Assembly: GCF_025961205.1 (NCBI RefSeq)
Contig: NZ_JAOQNH010000001.1
Span: 2,628,001-2,692,000, forward strand
DNA from: Azospirillum fermentarium
GTDB taxonomy: Bacteria; Pseudomonadota; Alphaproteobacteria; Azospirillales; Azospirillaceae
Reading direction: 5' to 3'
DNA: 64,000 nt
Positions 47,697 through 56,005 of the stretch are shown here, in pieces. The position numbers were made by a program, and so were the translations under genes. Positions within the stretch are counted from its first letter, which is position 1. Each line of letters starts with the position of its first letter. The notes under the pieces were generated by a model, which ran no database searches, was not told the origin of the DNA, and worked only from the letters and a program-made list of their open reading frames with translations.

Positions 47697-50437
47697 GCGG
47701 CACCTTTATGTTCGGAGAGGGTCTGCTGCAGGGTGTAGAGGAGCGCGTCGCGGTCGAACTTGGCGACGTAATCGGTAAAGCCGACCTGACGGCCGCGGTC
47801 AAGATCACGCGGGGTCGCGTGGCTGGACAGCGCCACCATGGGCACGTCCTGCCAGCGGGTGCCGTGGCGGACGGTGTGGGCGAAGTCGAAGCCGCTCATG
47901 CCCGGCATTTCGATGTCGGAGACGATGACGTCGAAGTCCTCGCCCGCTTCGCACAGCGCCAGCGCTTCCGTCGGGTTCTCCACCGCGGTCACGTCGTAGC
48001 CGGCGACCGACAGCAGCGGCGTCAGCAGGTTGCGGAAGAAGGGGCTGTCGTCCACCAGCAGCACGCGCTGGAGCTTCTCCTCCTCGAACCCGTCGGTGGA
48101 CGACGAGCCGAACCAATCCTTGTACGCCTGGGTCAGGTAGAAGCCGGCGTCGATCACCTCGGTCGCCTTGCCGGCGATGATGGCGCTGCCCATAAGGCCG
48201 GGACGCTCGGCGGTCAACTGCACCACCAGCTTTTCTTCGACGATATCGACGATCTCGTCCACGATCAGGCCCATGGAGCGGTCGCCGTCGGCGAACACCA
48301 GCACCGGCTGGCGCCCTTCCTGGCCCAGCGAGAAGCACGGGTCGATGGGCACCAGCGGCATCAGCTTGCCGCGGTACTGCACCACCGGCAGGCCGTTGGA
48401 CAGCTCCACGGCGCTGAGCTCCACGTCTTCCAGGCGGGCGACCAGCGACAGCGGCACCGCCTTGGGCGCGCCCTCGCCCGCGCGGAACAGCAGCAGCGCC
48501 ATCTTGTCCTCCTGACGCTGGGCCTGGACGGCGGCGGCTTCCTTGCTGACGTTCTCGCCCATTGCCATTTCGCCGGTGGCCGACGCGATGCCGTTGGGGT
48601 CGAGGATCATGATGACCGAGCCGTCACCCAGGATGGTGTTGCCCGAGAACATCTCGATGTGGCGCAGGATCGGGGCGACCGGCTTCACCACGATTTCTTC
48701 GGTGTCGAACACCCGGTCAACCATGATGCCGAAGGTGTAGGTGCCGACCTGGGTCACGACGATGAAGGTCTCGTCGTCGTTCTTGACCTCCTGCCCGTCC
48801 TCGCGCTCCAGCCGCAGCAGTTCCTGCAGGCTGACCAGCGGCAGCAGACGGTTGCGCAGGCGCAGGACCGGCGTGCCCTTCAGCCGCTCGATGGTGTGTT
48901 CGCTGTCGGCCGCCGCACGCACCAGCTCCACCACGCTGATCTGCGGGATGGCGAAGCGTTCGCCGGCGCATTCCACGATCAGCGCCGAGACGATGGCCAG
49001 CGTCAGCGGGATCTTGATGACGAAGGTCGATCCGCGGCCCTGCACCGACTTGATTTCGATGGTGCCGCCGATCTTTTCGATGTTCGTCTTCACGACGTCC
49101 ATGCCGACGCCGCGGCCCGACACGCTCGTCACCTTGGCGGCGGTCGAGAAGCCGGGCTTCATGATGAACTGGATGATCTGCTGGTCCGACATGTTGGCGA
49201 GTTCCGCCTCGGACGCCATCCCGTTCTGGATCGCCTTCTGCTTGATCTTGTCGATCGCCAGGCCCTTGCCGTCGTCCTGGATCTCGATGATGATGTGGCC
49301 GCCTTCGTGATAGGCGTTCAGCGTGATGCGGCCCGTTTCGGTCTTGCCCGCGCGCACGCGGTCCGCCGGCACTTCCAGCCCGTGGTCGGCGGAGTTGCGG
49401 ACCATGTGGGTCAGCGGATCCTTGATGAGTTCCAGCACCTGCCGGTCAAGCTCGGTGTCGGCACCCAGCATCTGCAGGTCGATCTTCTTGTTCAACTCGT
49501 GCGCCAGATCGCGCACCAGACGCGGCAGCTTGGCCCAGGCGTTGCCGATGGGCTGCATGCGCGTCTTCATCACGCCTTCCTGCAGCTCCGACGTCACATG
49601 GTTCAGGCGCTGGAGCGGGGCGGCGAATTCGCTTTCCTTCTGCGACCGCAGGATCTGGAGGAGCTGGTTGCGGGTCAGCACCAGTTCCGAGACCATGGTC
49701 ATCAGGTTTTCCAGAAGATCCACGTTGACGCGGATGGTCTGGGCGGCGACCGCCGATTCCTTGTTGCCGGCCTCGCGCACCTCGTCGCCGCCCTGGGCGC
49801 CGGCGGCCTGGGCCGCGGGGACGGGCATCTTGGACGGGGCGGGGGCGGGTTCGGGGTCGGGCACCACCAGATCCTGCGACGGGGCCGCCGCCTCTTCCGG
49901 TTCGGGGGCCGCCACGGGGGTCAGGGCGGTGCTGGGGCCTTCGGCGGCCTGCCACGCGGCTTCCAGCTCTTCCAGCGACACGCTGGGAACCTCGACCGTG
50001 GCCGCGGTGGGGGCCGGCGGCGGGGGCGGAGCGGGCGTCGGGGCCGGGGCGCCGGACAGCTTGCCCTCGGCGCAGGCGTTCAGCCGCGCGATGAGGTCGT
50101 TGTCGTCGCCGGGGGGTTCGGCCTCGGTCGCTTCCAGAACGGCCAGCAGCCCCTTGATGGTGTCCAGCGCCTTCAGGATCAGCGACACCGCTTCCGGCGT
50201 GATGGTCAGTTCGCCGTCACGGAACTTGCCCAGCACGTTTTCCGACGCGTGCGCCACCTTTTCCAGGCGCGGCAATCCCAGGAAGCCGCAGGTGCCCTTG
50301 ATGGTGTGGACGAGACGGAAAATATTCGAGAGCAGTTCGGGATTGTTCGGGTTCTGCTCAAGCCGCACCAGCTCTACGTCGAGAACCGACAGGTTCTCGT
50401 TGGTTTCCGTCAGGAATTCACTGAGCAGATCATCCAT
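47693..50437 (-). CDS. cheA: CheA histidine kinase with two CheW domains and a C-terminal receiver
   Basis: This 914-residue hybrid kinase has, in order: an Hpt domain with HTIKGTCGFLG near residue 45; an Ala/Pro-rich linker (about 130-220) with no recognisable P2 domain; a dimerisation helix pair (VDLLENLMTMVSELVLTRNQLLQI near 240); a HATPase with MVRNSADHGLE, DDGKGLAID and GRGVGMDVV (near 345-450); a first CheW domain; a second CheW-like domain (near 645-780); and a receiver with VLLVDDSPFFRNLL and phospho-Asp in VIVSDIEMPGMSG near 846. The fused receiver may act as a phosphate sink or second output. It is the first gene of the operon. Confidence 0.95.
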   Translation of the reverse strand: MDDLLSEFLTETNENLSVLDVELVRLEQNPNNPELLSNIFRLVHTIKGTCGFLGLPRLEKVAHASENVLGKFRDGELTITPEAVSLILKALDTIKGLLAVLEATEAEPPGDDNDLIARLNACAEGKLSGAPAPTPAPPPPPAPTAATVEVPSVSLEELEAAWQAAEGPSTALTPVAAPEPEEAAAPSQDLVVPDPEPAPAPSKMPVPAAQAAGAQGGDEVREAGNKESAVAAQTIRVNVDLLENLMTMVSELVLTRNQLLQILRSQKESEFAAPLQRLNHVTSELQEGVMKTRMQPIGNAWAKLPRLVRDLAHELNKKIDLQMLGADTELDRQVLELIKDPLTHMVRNSADHGLEVPADRVRAGKTETGRITLNAYHEGGHIIIEIQDDGKGLAIDKIKQKAIQNGMASEAELANMSDQQIIQFIMKPGFSTAAKVTSVSGRGVGMDVVKTNIEKIGGTIEIKSVQGRGSTFVIKIPLTLAIVSALIVECAGERFAIPQISVVELVRAAADSEHTIERLKGTPVLRLRNRLLPLVSLQELLRLEREDGQEVKNDDETFIVVTQVGTYTFGIMVDRVFDTEEIVVKPVAPILRHIEMFSGNTILGDGSVIMILDPNGIASATGEMAMGENVSKEAAAVQAQRQEDKMALLLFRAGEGAPKAVPLSLVARLEDVELSAVELSNGLPVVQYRGKLMPLVPIDPCFSLGQEGRQPVLVFADGDRSMGLIVDEIVDIVEEKLVVQLTAERPGLMGSAIIAGKATEVIDAGFYLTQAYKDWFGSSSTDGFEEEKLQRVLLVDDSPFFRNLLTPLLSVAGYDVTAVENPTEALALCEAGEDFDVIVSDIEMPGMSGFDFAHTVRHGTRWQDVPMVALSSHATPRDLDRGRQVGFTDYVAKFDRDALLYTLQQTLSEHKGAA

Positions 50438-50664
50438 ATCCTATCCCCAGGCGTTTTGGTCGCGGCACGGCACGGTCCGCATCTTGACCGCCCCGGCGGT
50501 CGAGGGATGGGGCGGTCCGATGGTTTATTCCGGCGGCAGCGGGCTGATTCAGCCATTCCGGCACGGTTTGGAGCGTGTCAAATACTGATAAACAAAGTCT
50601 TACCTTTTGTCCGCCCCCCCGCGTTCAACCGGGGGGCGGCGGGGCGCCGCACCCCACCCCCCTT

Positions 50665-51309
50665 TTACCAGACCAGGGTGAACACCAGCGTGTCCGGCCC
50701 CGCCGGCTGGGCCGACAGCCGCACGCCGTAGGATTCGGCGAACCGCCCGGTGACATAGGCGTGCACCGTGCGGGGGGTGACCGCATCGGGGGCGGCGGTG
50801 CCGTCCAGGGCGGCCTGGGACGCGGCGGTCAGCGCGCCGGGACGCCCGGCGGCGGTGACGGTCAGACGCCCGGCGGCGCCGTCCCCCTGCCCCGCCACGG
50901 TGATGCTGCCGCCGTGGGTCAGCGCCTCTTCGGCCAGGATGATGGTGTTCAGCAGCACCTTGGCGATGCCGGTGCGTTCGGTCACCGCATCGGCGGGCAC
51001 GCCGGCATCCCACACCGCGGCGGTGCGGCTCCCTTCCAGCCAGCCGGCGATGATGGCGCGCATCTCCCCGAATCCGCGCACCTCGCGCCCGGCCACGCCA
51101 TAGGCCAGGCGGAAAAGGCGCAGCCGCCGGTCGGCCTGGCCCGAGGAATGGTCGATGAGCTTGATCGCCTCCCCCATGAAGCTGGGGTTGGGCTCGTCCT
51201 CCATCTCCTCGATCAGTTCCAGGCCGTTGCGGATGGCGCCGACGGGGCTGACCAGATCATGGCACAGGCGGGAGGCGAGAAGTTCCAGGATTCGGATATC
51301 GAAAGCCAT
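50665..51309 (-). CDS. ChpT-like histidine phosphotransferase
   Basis: The 214-residue protein has a histidine-kinase-like dimerisation helix with LLASRLCHDLVSPVGAIRNGLELIEE (phospho-His in CHDL, near residue 16) and a degenerate, non-ATPase C-terminal domain, as in Caulobacter ChpT. ChpT passes phosphate from the kinase CckA to CtrA and CpdR. It sits upstream of cheA on the same strand, 228 bases away. The ATG at 51309 places the conserved helix at the N-terminus. Confidence 0.85.
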   Translation of the reverse strand: MAFDIRILELLASRLCHDLVSPVGAIRNGLELIEEMEDEPNPSFMGEAIKLIDHSSGQADRRLRLFRLAYGVAGREVRGFGEMRAIIAGWLEGSRTAAVWDAGVPADAVTERTGIAKVLLNTIILAEEALTHGGSITVAGQGDGAAGRLTVTAAGRPGALTAASQAALDGTAAPDAVTPRTVHAYVTGRFAESYGVRLSAQPAGPDTLVFTLVW

Positions 51310-51540
51310 GATGACTCCGGCGGAGGGGCGTAGAACGGGAAGAGACGTTTCTTTCCGCCTTCGGGGGAATGTTCCGGGCGGATCCGACATCTATATAACA
51401 TGCGGACGCGGGGTGCGCCTCCCCGGCGACACCGGACATCCCCGACGGCTCCGGCCCCGCCCCATCACCGGGGGTGGGACGGGAGCGGTCGGCCAAGCCG
51501 GCGTCCGCCCCGTTTCGGTTCTGGAGAAAAGGTTTTCGCC

Positions 51541-51726
51541 ATGATGGACGACATGATGGTCCCCGGTTCCTGGGTCCGCCACCCCACATGCCCGGAATGG
51601 GGGCTGGGGCAGGTGCAATCGGCGGTCGGGCCGCGGGTGACGGTCAATTTCGAGAACGCCGGCAAGATCCTGATCAACTCGGCGCTGGTCACCCTGGACA
51701 TCGTTGACCCCGACGAGCTGTCATGA
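51541..51726 (+). CDS. DUF3553 domain protein
   Basis: The 61-residue protein reads MMVPGSWVRHPTCPEWGLGQV near the start, then VGPRVTVNFENAGKILIN, a small SH3-like beta-barrel. It matches DUF3553, a domain also seen attached to UvrD-like helicases and CarD-like proteins, where it binds RNA polymerase or DNA. Function of the stand-alone form is unknown. GGAG lies upstream of the ATG. Confidence 0.8.
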   Translation: MMDDMMVPGSWVRHPTCPEWGLGQVQSAVGPRVTVNFENAGKILINSALVTLDIVDPDELS

Positions 51727-51757
51727 ACCGGGGCTTCACGATGCGGGCGGGTGGCCG

Positions 51758-52528
51758 GTGATCTTCGGCTTCGCACGGCAGGCCAGGGCCGAGCCGGCGG
51801 CGGTGCCGCACGGGCTTCGTCTCTATGCCGTGGGGGACATCCATGGGCGGCTCGACCTGCTCGACCGCCTGCTGGCCGAGATCATCACCGATGCGGAACG
51901 GGCGGGCGACGCGCCGGGCGGGACCATGAACTATCTGGTCTTCCTGGGCGATTACGTGGACCGCGGGCCGGACTCCTCCGGCGTCATCGAACGGCTGGCC
52001 GAAGGGCCGCCGCCGGGGTTCGGCGCCTTCTACCTGAAGGGCAACCACGAGGCGGCGATGATCCGTTTCCTGACCGACCTGCGAGCCGGGCCGGCGTGGC
52101 TGCGCTTCGGCGGCGACGCGACCCTGCACAGCTACGGCATCCTGGCCCCCGACCCCGCCGACCCGCTGTTCGCCGCCCACCTGCAGCGGGTGCAGGAGCG
52201 GCTGTGCCATGGGTTGCCGCCGCGGCATCTGGCGTTTCTGACCGGGCTGCGGCCCAGCCTTGCCATCGGCGGCTATCTGTTCGTCCACGCCGGCATCCGC
52301 CCCGGCGTGCCCATGGACGCGCAGCAGGAGGACGACCTGCTGTGGATCCGCGAGGATTTCCTGGACTCCCCCGCCGACCACGGGCCGGTGGTGGTGCACG
52401 GCCACACCATCACCACCAGCCCCGACGTGCGCACCAACCGCATCGGCATCGATACCGGCGCCTATGCCACCAACCGCTTGACATGTCTGGTGCTGGAGGG
52501 CACGGAACGGCGGTTCCTGTCCACCTGA
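51758..52528 (+). CDS. PPP-family serine/threonine phosphatase-like metallophosphatase
   Basis: The 256-residue protein has all PPP metal motifs: AVGDIHGRLDLLD near residue 27, VFLGDYVDRGPDS near 65, YLKGNHEAAM near 95 and LFVHAGIRPG near 175, with GHTI providing the last His. Bacterial members dephosphorylate proteins or dinucleotide polyphosphates. The GTG at 51758 is used because no ATG is available in frame before GDIHGR. An ACG-type or more upstream start cannot be excluded. Confidence 0.87.
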   Translation: MIFGFARQARAEPAAVPHGLRLYAVGDIHGRLDLLDRLLAEIITDAERAGDAPGGTMNYLVFLGDYVDRGPDSSGVIERLAEGPPPGFGAFYLKGNHEAAMIRFLTDLRAGPAWLRFGGDATLHSYGILAPDPADPLFAAHLQRVQERLCHGLPPRHLAFLTGLRPSLAIGGYLFVHAGIRPGVPMDAQQEDDLLWIREDFLDSPADHGPVVVHGHTITTSPDVRTNRIGIDTGAYATNRLTCLVLEGTERRFLST

Positions 52529-52544
52529 CGGTCCCGCTCCCCCG

Positions 52545-53264
52545 ATGATCCCCGGCATGCCCCCCGTTTCCCGCACCGATCCCGGCGCCCGGCTGGCCCT
52601 GGCCCTGTCCAAGCCCCTGTTCCTGCTGGCCGCCGCCCCGGACACCCCGGTCGAGCCGCTGGCGGCCGCGCTCAACGCCCACGGGGGGCTGGCCGTCGGC
52701 GGCAACGGCCATTTCACCGACGCGCTGGCCGTGCCGCTGAAGGATGTTCTGTCCGGCTACAACGAAACCCACGCCGGGGCGGCGGCCTTCACCCAGGCGG
52801 ATTTCCGCCAGCTCGTGCGCACCGCCGCGGGCCTGTCGCTGGCGCGGCTGCCGGGGATGGAGGGCGCGCGGGCGCTGGGCACCACCGTCACCGTGCACGC
52901 CCACAACCTGGATTTCCTCGACCTGCTGTTCCCGTCCATGATGGTGGTGCACGCGGTGTGCGACGGGCGCGGGCTGCTGCCCGCGGACGACGGGGCCCAG
53001 GCCGCCGCCCATGTATGGGCCGACGCCGTGGGCACCGCCTGCCGTTTCGGCGCCAGCCGGCCCGAGCGTTGTTACGAGATCCGGCTGGAGGATCTGTCCG
53101 GCCCCGACTCCGCCATGCACTGGCGCTCCCTGCTCCGCTTCCTGCTGGGGGATGAGGCGGGGGACACCACGCCCCCGCCCCTGCCCCCCCCGCCCACCGG
53201 CACGGCGGACGGTGCCACCCTGGCGCGCATGGCCCCGCTCTTGCGGCAGTTCGACTATCTTTGA
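52545..53264 (+). CDS. Sulfotransferase-like hypothetical protein
   Basis: The 239-residue protein resembles a degenerate sulfotransferase: CYEIRLEDLSGPDSAMHWRSLLRFLLG near residue 183 has the pattern of the Y-E-RYEDL...FLG segment that binds the 3'-phosphate of PAPS. The usual N-terminal P-loop-like R-S-G-T motif is absent. Activity is doubtful. It follows the PPP phosphatase gene by 16 bases and is probably co-transcribed. Confidence 0.5.
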   Translation: MIPGMPPVSRTDPGARLALALSKPLFLLAAAPDTPVEPLAAALNAHGGLAVGGNGHFTDALAVPLKDVLSGYNETHAGAAAFTQADFRQLVRTAAGLSLARLPGMEGARALGTTVTVHAHNLDFLDLLFPSMMVVHAVCDGRGLLPADDGAQAAAHVWADAVGTACRFGASRPERCYEIRLEDLSGPDSAMHWRSLLRFLLGDEAGDTTPPPLPPPPTGTADGATLARMAPLLRQFDYL

Positions 53265-53300
53265 TCCACTGGGGTGGCATCCACCCGACGGAACCCACCC

Positions 53301-54233
53301 ATGGCCCGCCTTCCCGTTCCAGCCCTTGCGCTGTGCTCCCTTCTCCTGTTCGCCGGTCCGGCGGCGGCGGCCAGTTTCGATTGCGCCCAGGCCCGCAGCG
53401 CCGACGAGCGGCTGATCTGCTCGGTGCCGGCGCTGGACGCCGCCGACACGGCGGTGGGGGCGGCGTACAAGACGCTGATGGGAACGCTCGCCACCGACGA
53501 GACCGCCCGCGGCTTCGCCCGCACCGAACAGCGGGCATGGACGGAACGGCGCAACCGCGCCTGCGGGTTCGGGCCCGGCGCCGTGGCGGGCGTCACCGAT
53601 CCCGGCGTCTGCCTGCTGGCGGAATTGACCCGGCGGTCCCGGCAGCTCGTCGCCCTGCGCGCCAACCCCGCCCTTGGCGCCCGCCTGCGCACGGTGCCGG
53701 TGACGAAGGGACAGCCCGGCACCCGCCTGTTCATTCAGGCCGAACAGCCGGACATCGCCGATCCCGCCTATCCGGGGGCCGCGGCCTTCAACGAGACCAT
53801 CCGCCGTTTCGTGGCCGGGGAGATCCAGACCTTCCGCACCGATGCCGCGGATCTGCCCAAAGAGATGGAATCGGAGCTGATCCTGACCGCCGATGCCTAT
53901 CTTCCCGCCCCCGGCATCGTCTCGGTGCAGTTCGTGGCCGAAGGGGTGCAGGGCAACGGCTTCCGCTATGCCGCCGCGGTGACGGTGGATGTGGCACAGG
54001 GTCTCCCCCTGACCCCGGCGCAGATGTTCGGCGACAGCCCGTGGCTGGCCACGGCCACCGCCGCCTGCCGCACCGCCGTCGGCCCCGATCCCGGCATGGC
54101 GGAGGTGTGCACCGGCCCCGATCTGCAGAACCCGCGCACCTGGCGGTTCGAGCCGGACCGCGCCGTCGCCACCCTGTTGCTGCCGGGCAAGGAGTTGCGG
54201 GAAATCGCGGTGCCGTTCCGGCCAAGTCTGTGA
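53301..54233 (+). CDS. Exported protein with LprI/DUF1311-like N-terminal domain
   Basis: The 310-residue protein has a signal peptide (residues 1-23, ending in AAAA). A DUF1311/LprI-like domain follows: FDCAQARSADERLICSVPALDAADTAVGAAYKTLM, ARTEQRAWTERRNRACG, with four Cys. LprI-type domains include lysozyme inhibitors. The C-terminal half (about residues 150-310) is beta-rich with PGIVSVQFVAEG and resembles DUF3298-type extracytoplasmic domains, but this is uncertain. An upstream in-frame ATG at 53274 would displace the signal peptide. Confidence 0.72.
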   Translation: MARLPVPALALCSLLLFAGPAAAASFDCAQARSADERLICSVPALDAADTAVGAAYKTLMGTLATDETARGFARTEQRAWTERRNRACGFGPGAVAGVTDPGVCLLAELTRRSRQLVALRANPALGARLRTVPVTKGQPGTRLFIQAEQPDIADPAYPGAAAFNETIRRFVAGEIQTFRTDAADLPKEMESELILTADAYLPAPGIVSVQFVAEGVQGNGFRYAAAVTVDVAQGLPLTPAQMFGDSPWLATATAACRTAVGPDPGMAEVCTGPDLQNPRTWRFEPDRAVATLLLPGKELREIAVPFRPSL

Positions 54234-54242
54234 TTGGGATAC

Positions 54243-54333
54243 CGTCCCCCCCTCTTCTTTTCTTTTATCAAGAAAAAAGGGGGGAGGTTTGGAGGCGCCG
54301 GCCTCCAAGCGGGGCCGGGGCAGCCGCCCCGCT
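54243..54333. repeat. Three adjacent hairpins between convergent genes
   Basis: C-rich and G-rich arms (54246-54252 and 54279-54284) flank TTTTCTT-TTATC-AAGAAAA (54258-54276). Next comes TTGGAGGC-GCCG-GCCTCCAA (54289-54308), then AGCGGGG...CCCCGCT (54308-54333). They lie between two convergent genes and may act as a bidirectional terminator or as a dispersed palindromic element. Confidence 0.6.
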
Positions 54334-54340
54334 CTCCCCA

Positions 54341-55165
54341 TTACATCGCCCGCACCCCCATGGTGCGCACCACCGACCACCCTTTGCCCGCCTGCAGCAG
54401 CCGGTCGCGGATGGCCGGGATATGGGCCTGACCGTAGAGGATCAGGATGTTGCGCCCGGCCTCGTCCTGGATGGCCTGGGCCACCTTGGCCTCGCGCTTG
54501 AGCGTCAGCCCTTCGGGCAGGCCGGCGTGCAGCCAGCTTCCCGACGCGGCCAGCGACAGGCCGATGCGCACGGCGGCGCGCAGCCGCACCTGAATCCACG
54601 GCGGCAGCGTGGCGAATTCGTCCCGCGCGGCGGCCAGATCCACCATGGGATCGTCGGCATCCGCGGGTGGCAAAGCGGACAGCAGGTCCGACAGGGTGAT
54701 GTCCACGTTGCGCTCGTCCGGGCCGGGCGGCCCCAGCAGGGCGCGGTTGTCCTGGAGCACCAGCCCGTCGCCCAGCAGCGACGACAGCATGACATAGGGA
54801 TGCTCGCCGGACTCGGGCGACCATTCGGCGCCCAGCCGCTTCATCACCTCTGCCGTGCCGGCCTTGGCGTCGTCGCCGGGTTCCGGGCGCACCTCTTCAT
54901 AGAACACCAGCCAGCCGGCCCGCCGCCGTTCCGCCACCAGATCGGTGACGTCGCGGTAGAAGCGCGGCTCGGCCAGATGGACCATGCCCTGCATCTCCAC
55001 CGTGCGGGCGCCGTCGGTCATGGTCACGCGGCTGAGCACCAGGGGCACATGCTCGGCGATGGTGGGCAGGGCCGCGAAGATCCCGCCGGCGGCGCCCAGC
55101 ACCACCACGGTCAGGATGCCCAGCACCACCAGCAGCACGCGCACGGCGCGCCAGAGGAATCTCAT
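54341..55165 (-). CDS. TraB/PrgY-like membrane-anchored protein
   Basis: The 274-residue protein has an N-terminal membrane helix (residues 8-35) and an extracytoplasmic domain. GMVHLAEPRFYRDVTDLVAERRRAGW near residue 60 and RNILILYGQAHIPAIRDRLLQAG near 245 have the paired His motifs of TraB/TIKI-type proteins. Some members are metalloproteases. The match is by pattern only. It is followed on the same strand by no further gene. Confidence 0.6.
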   Translation of the reverse strand: MRFLWRAVRVLLVVLGILTVVVLGAAGGIFAALPTIAEHVPLVLSRVTMTDGARTVEMQGMVHLAEPRFYRDVTDLVAERRRAGWLVFYEEVRPEPGDDAKAGTAEVMKRLGAEWSPESGEHPYVMLSSLLGDGLVLQDNRALLGPPGPDERNVDITLSDLLSALPPADADDPMVDLAAARDEFATLPPWIQVRLRAAVRIGLSLAASGSWLHAGLPEGLTLKREAKVAQAIQDEAGRNILILYGQAHIPAIRDRLLQAGKGWSVVRTMGVRAM

Positions 55166-55177
55166 CGTGTCAGGTCT

Positions 55178-55690
55178 TCATCGCTTGAGGGCCGCATAGC
55201 GCGGGGGCGGGACGGGCACGAACTTGGCCCGGTCCTCTTCGTTCAGCATGCCCATCATCACCTTGCGGAACCCCTCCACCGCCTCCGCCCCCGCCATGCG
55301 ATACGCGCGCGCGATGCGGTGACGCTGGGTTTCCGACAATTGCCGTTCCAGATCCGTCCCCTTCTCGGTCAGTTCCAGCAGGCGCTGGCGCCGGTCGCGG
55401 GTGCCGGTGGTCTGCTGCACATAGCCCTGGCGCACCAGTTCGCCCAGCACCCGCGACAGGCTCTGCTTGGTGATGCGCAGGATGCCCAGCAGGTCGGTGA
55501 CGGTGATCCGCGGATGGCGGCCCACGAAATAGATCACACGGTGGTGCGCCCGCCCGAAACCGATCTTGCCCAGGATGGCGTCGGGTTCGGCGGTGAACTC
55601 GCGGTAGGCATAGAACAGCAGCTCCATGCCGGTGCGCAGTTCCTCCTCGCGCAGGTAAAGCTGGTTGACGCCGGCTTTGATGTCGGACAT
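55178..55690 (-). CDS. MarR-family transcriptional regulator
   Basis: The 170-residue protein has a winged helix: FGRAHHRVIYFVGRHPRITVTDLLGILRITKQSLSRVLGELVRQGYVQQTTGTRDRRQRLLELTEKG (residues 45-112), with the wing DRR typical of MarR proteins. Flanking helices form the dimer. Ligand and targets are unknown. It lies 12 bases upstream of the TraB-like gene and is probably co-transcribed with it. The start follows a purine-rich stretch at 55690. Confidence 0.9.
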   Translation of the reverse strand: MSDIKAGVNQLYLREEELRTGMELLFYAYREFTAEPDAILGKIGFGRAHHRVIYFVGRHPRITVTDLLGILRITKQSLSRVLGELVRQGYVQQTTGTRDRRQRLLELTEKGTDLERQLSETQRHRIARAYRMAGAEAVEGFRKVMMGMLNEEDRAKFVPVPPPRYAALKR

Positions 55691-56005
55691 GGGGCTGTCG
55701 GTCCGCTCCCGTACAGGACGTGGGGGAAAGGCTGTGGGATTTAGGTCAGCGATTCAGACATAAGCGATGGTCCGGCCCGCGGCAAGCCATCGTTCTTCGG
55801 CTTTGTTTCGTCCTGTCCTGTGTAAAAGACACGGATGGTTTTGACAACGGCACGAACGTCGCGCCCCCCTCTTCCCGGGGCGGGGGGCGCGGCGATTGCC
55901 CGCGGCAAATTTTCGCGGTTGCCGGCGGCGGGGCGTGCTATGAACCCGCCTACGGAAAAAAACCGCTCTCCGCCAAGGGGGGCGCGACAACGGCGGATAC
56001 GGCGG
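55691..56005. other. Divergent intergenic region, no gene seen
   Basis: This 315-base gap separates the MarR gene (minus) from the dynamin-like gene (plus). A TTGACA occurs at 55841-55846 but has no acceptable -10 partner. An in-frame ATG at 55940 could extend the GTPase by 22 residues. Confidence 0.3.

Noticed and set aside
50560..50664. GC-rich hairpin (CGCCCCCC...GGGGGGCG) between cheA and the ChpT-like gene as a terminator
   Set aside because: No T-run follows it on either strand; it may only reflect base composition.
47708..50731. A 1007-codon open frame antisense to cheA
   Set aside because: It mirrors the GC-rich third positions of cheA, encodes His/Arg/Gln-rich sequence with no motif, and cheA itself has every expected domain.
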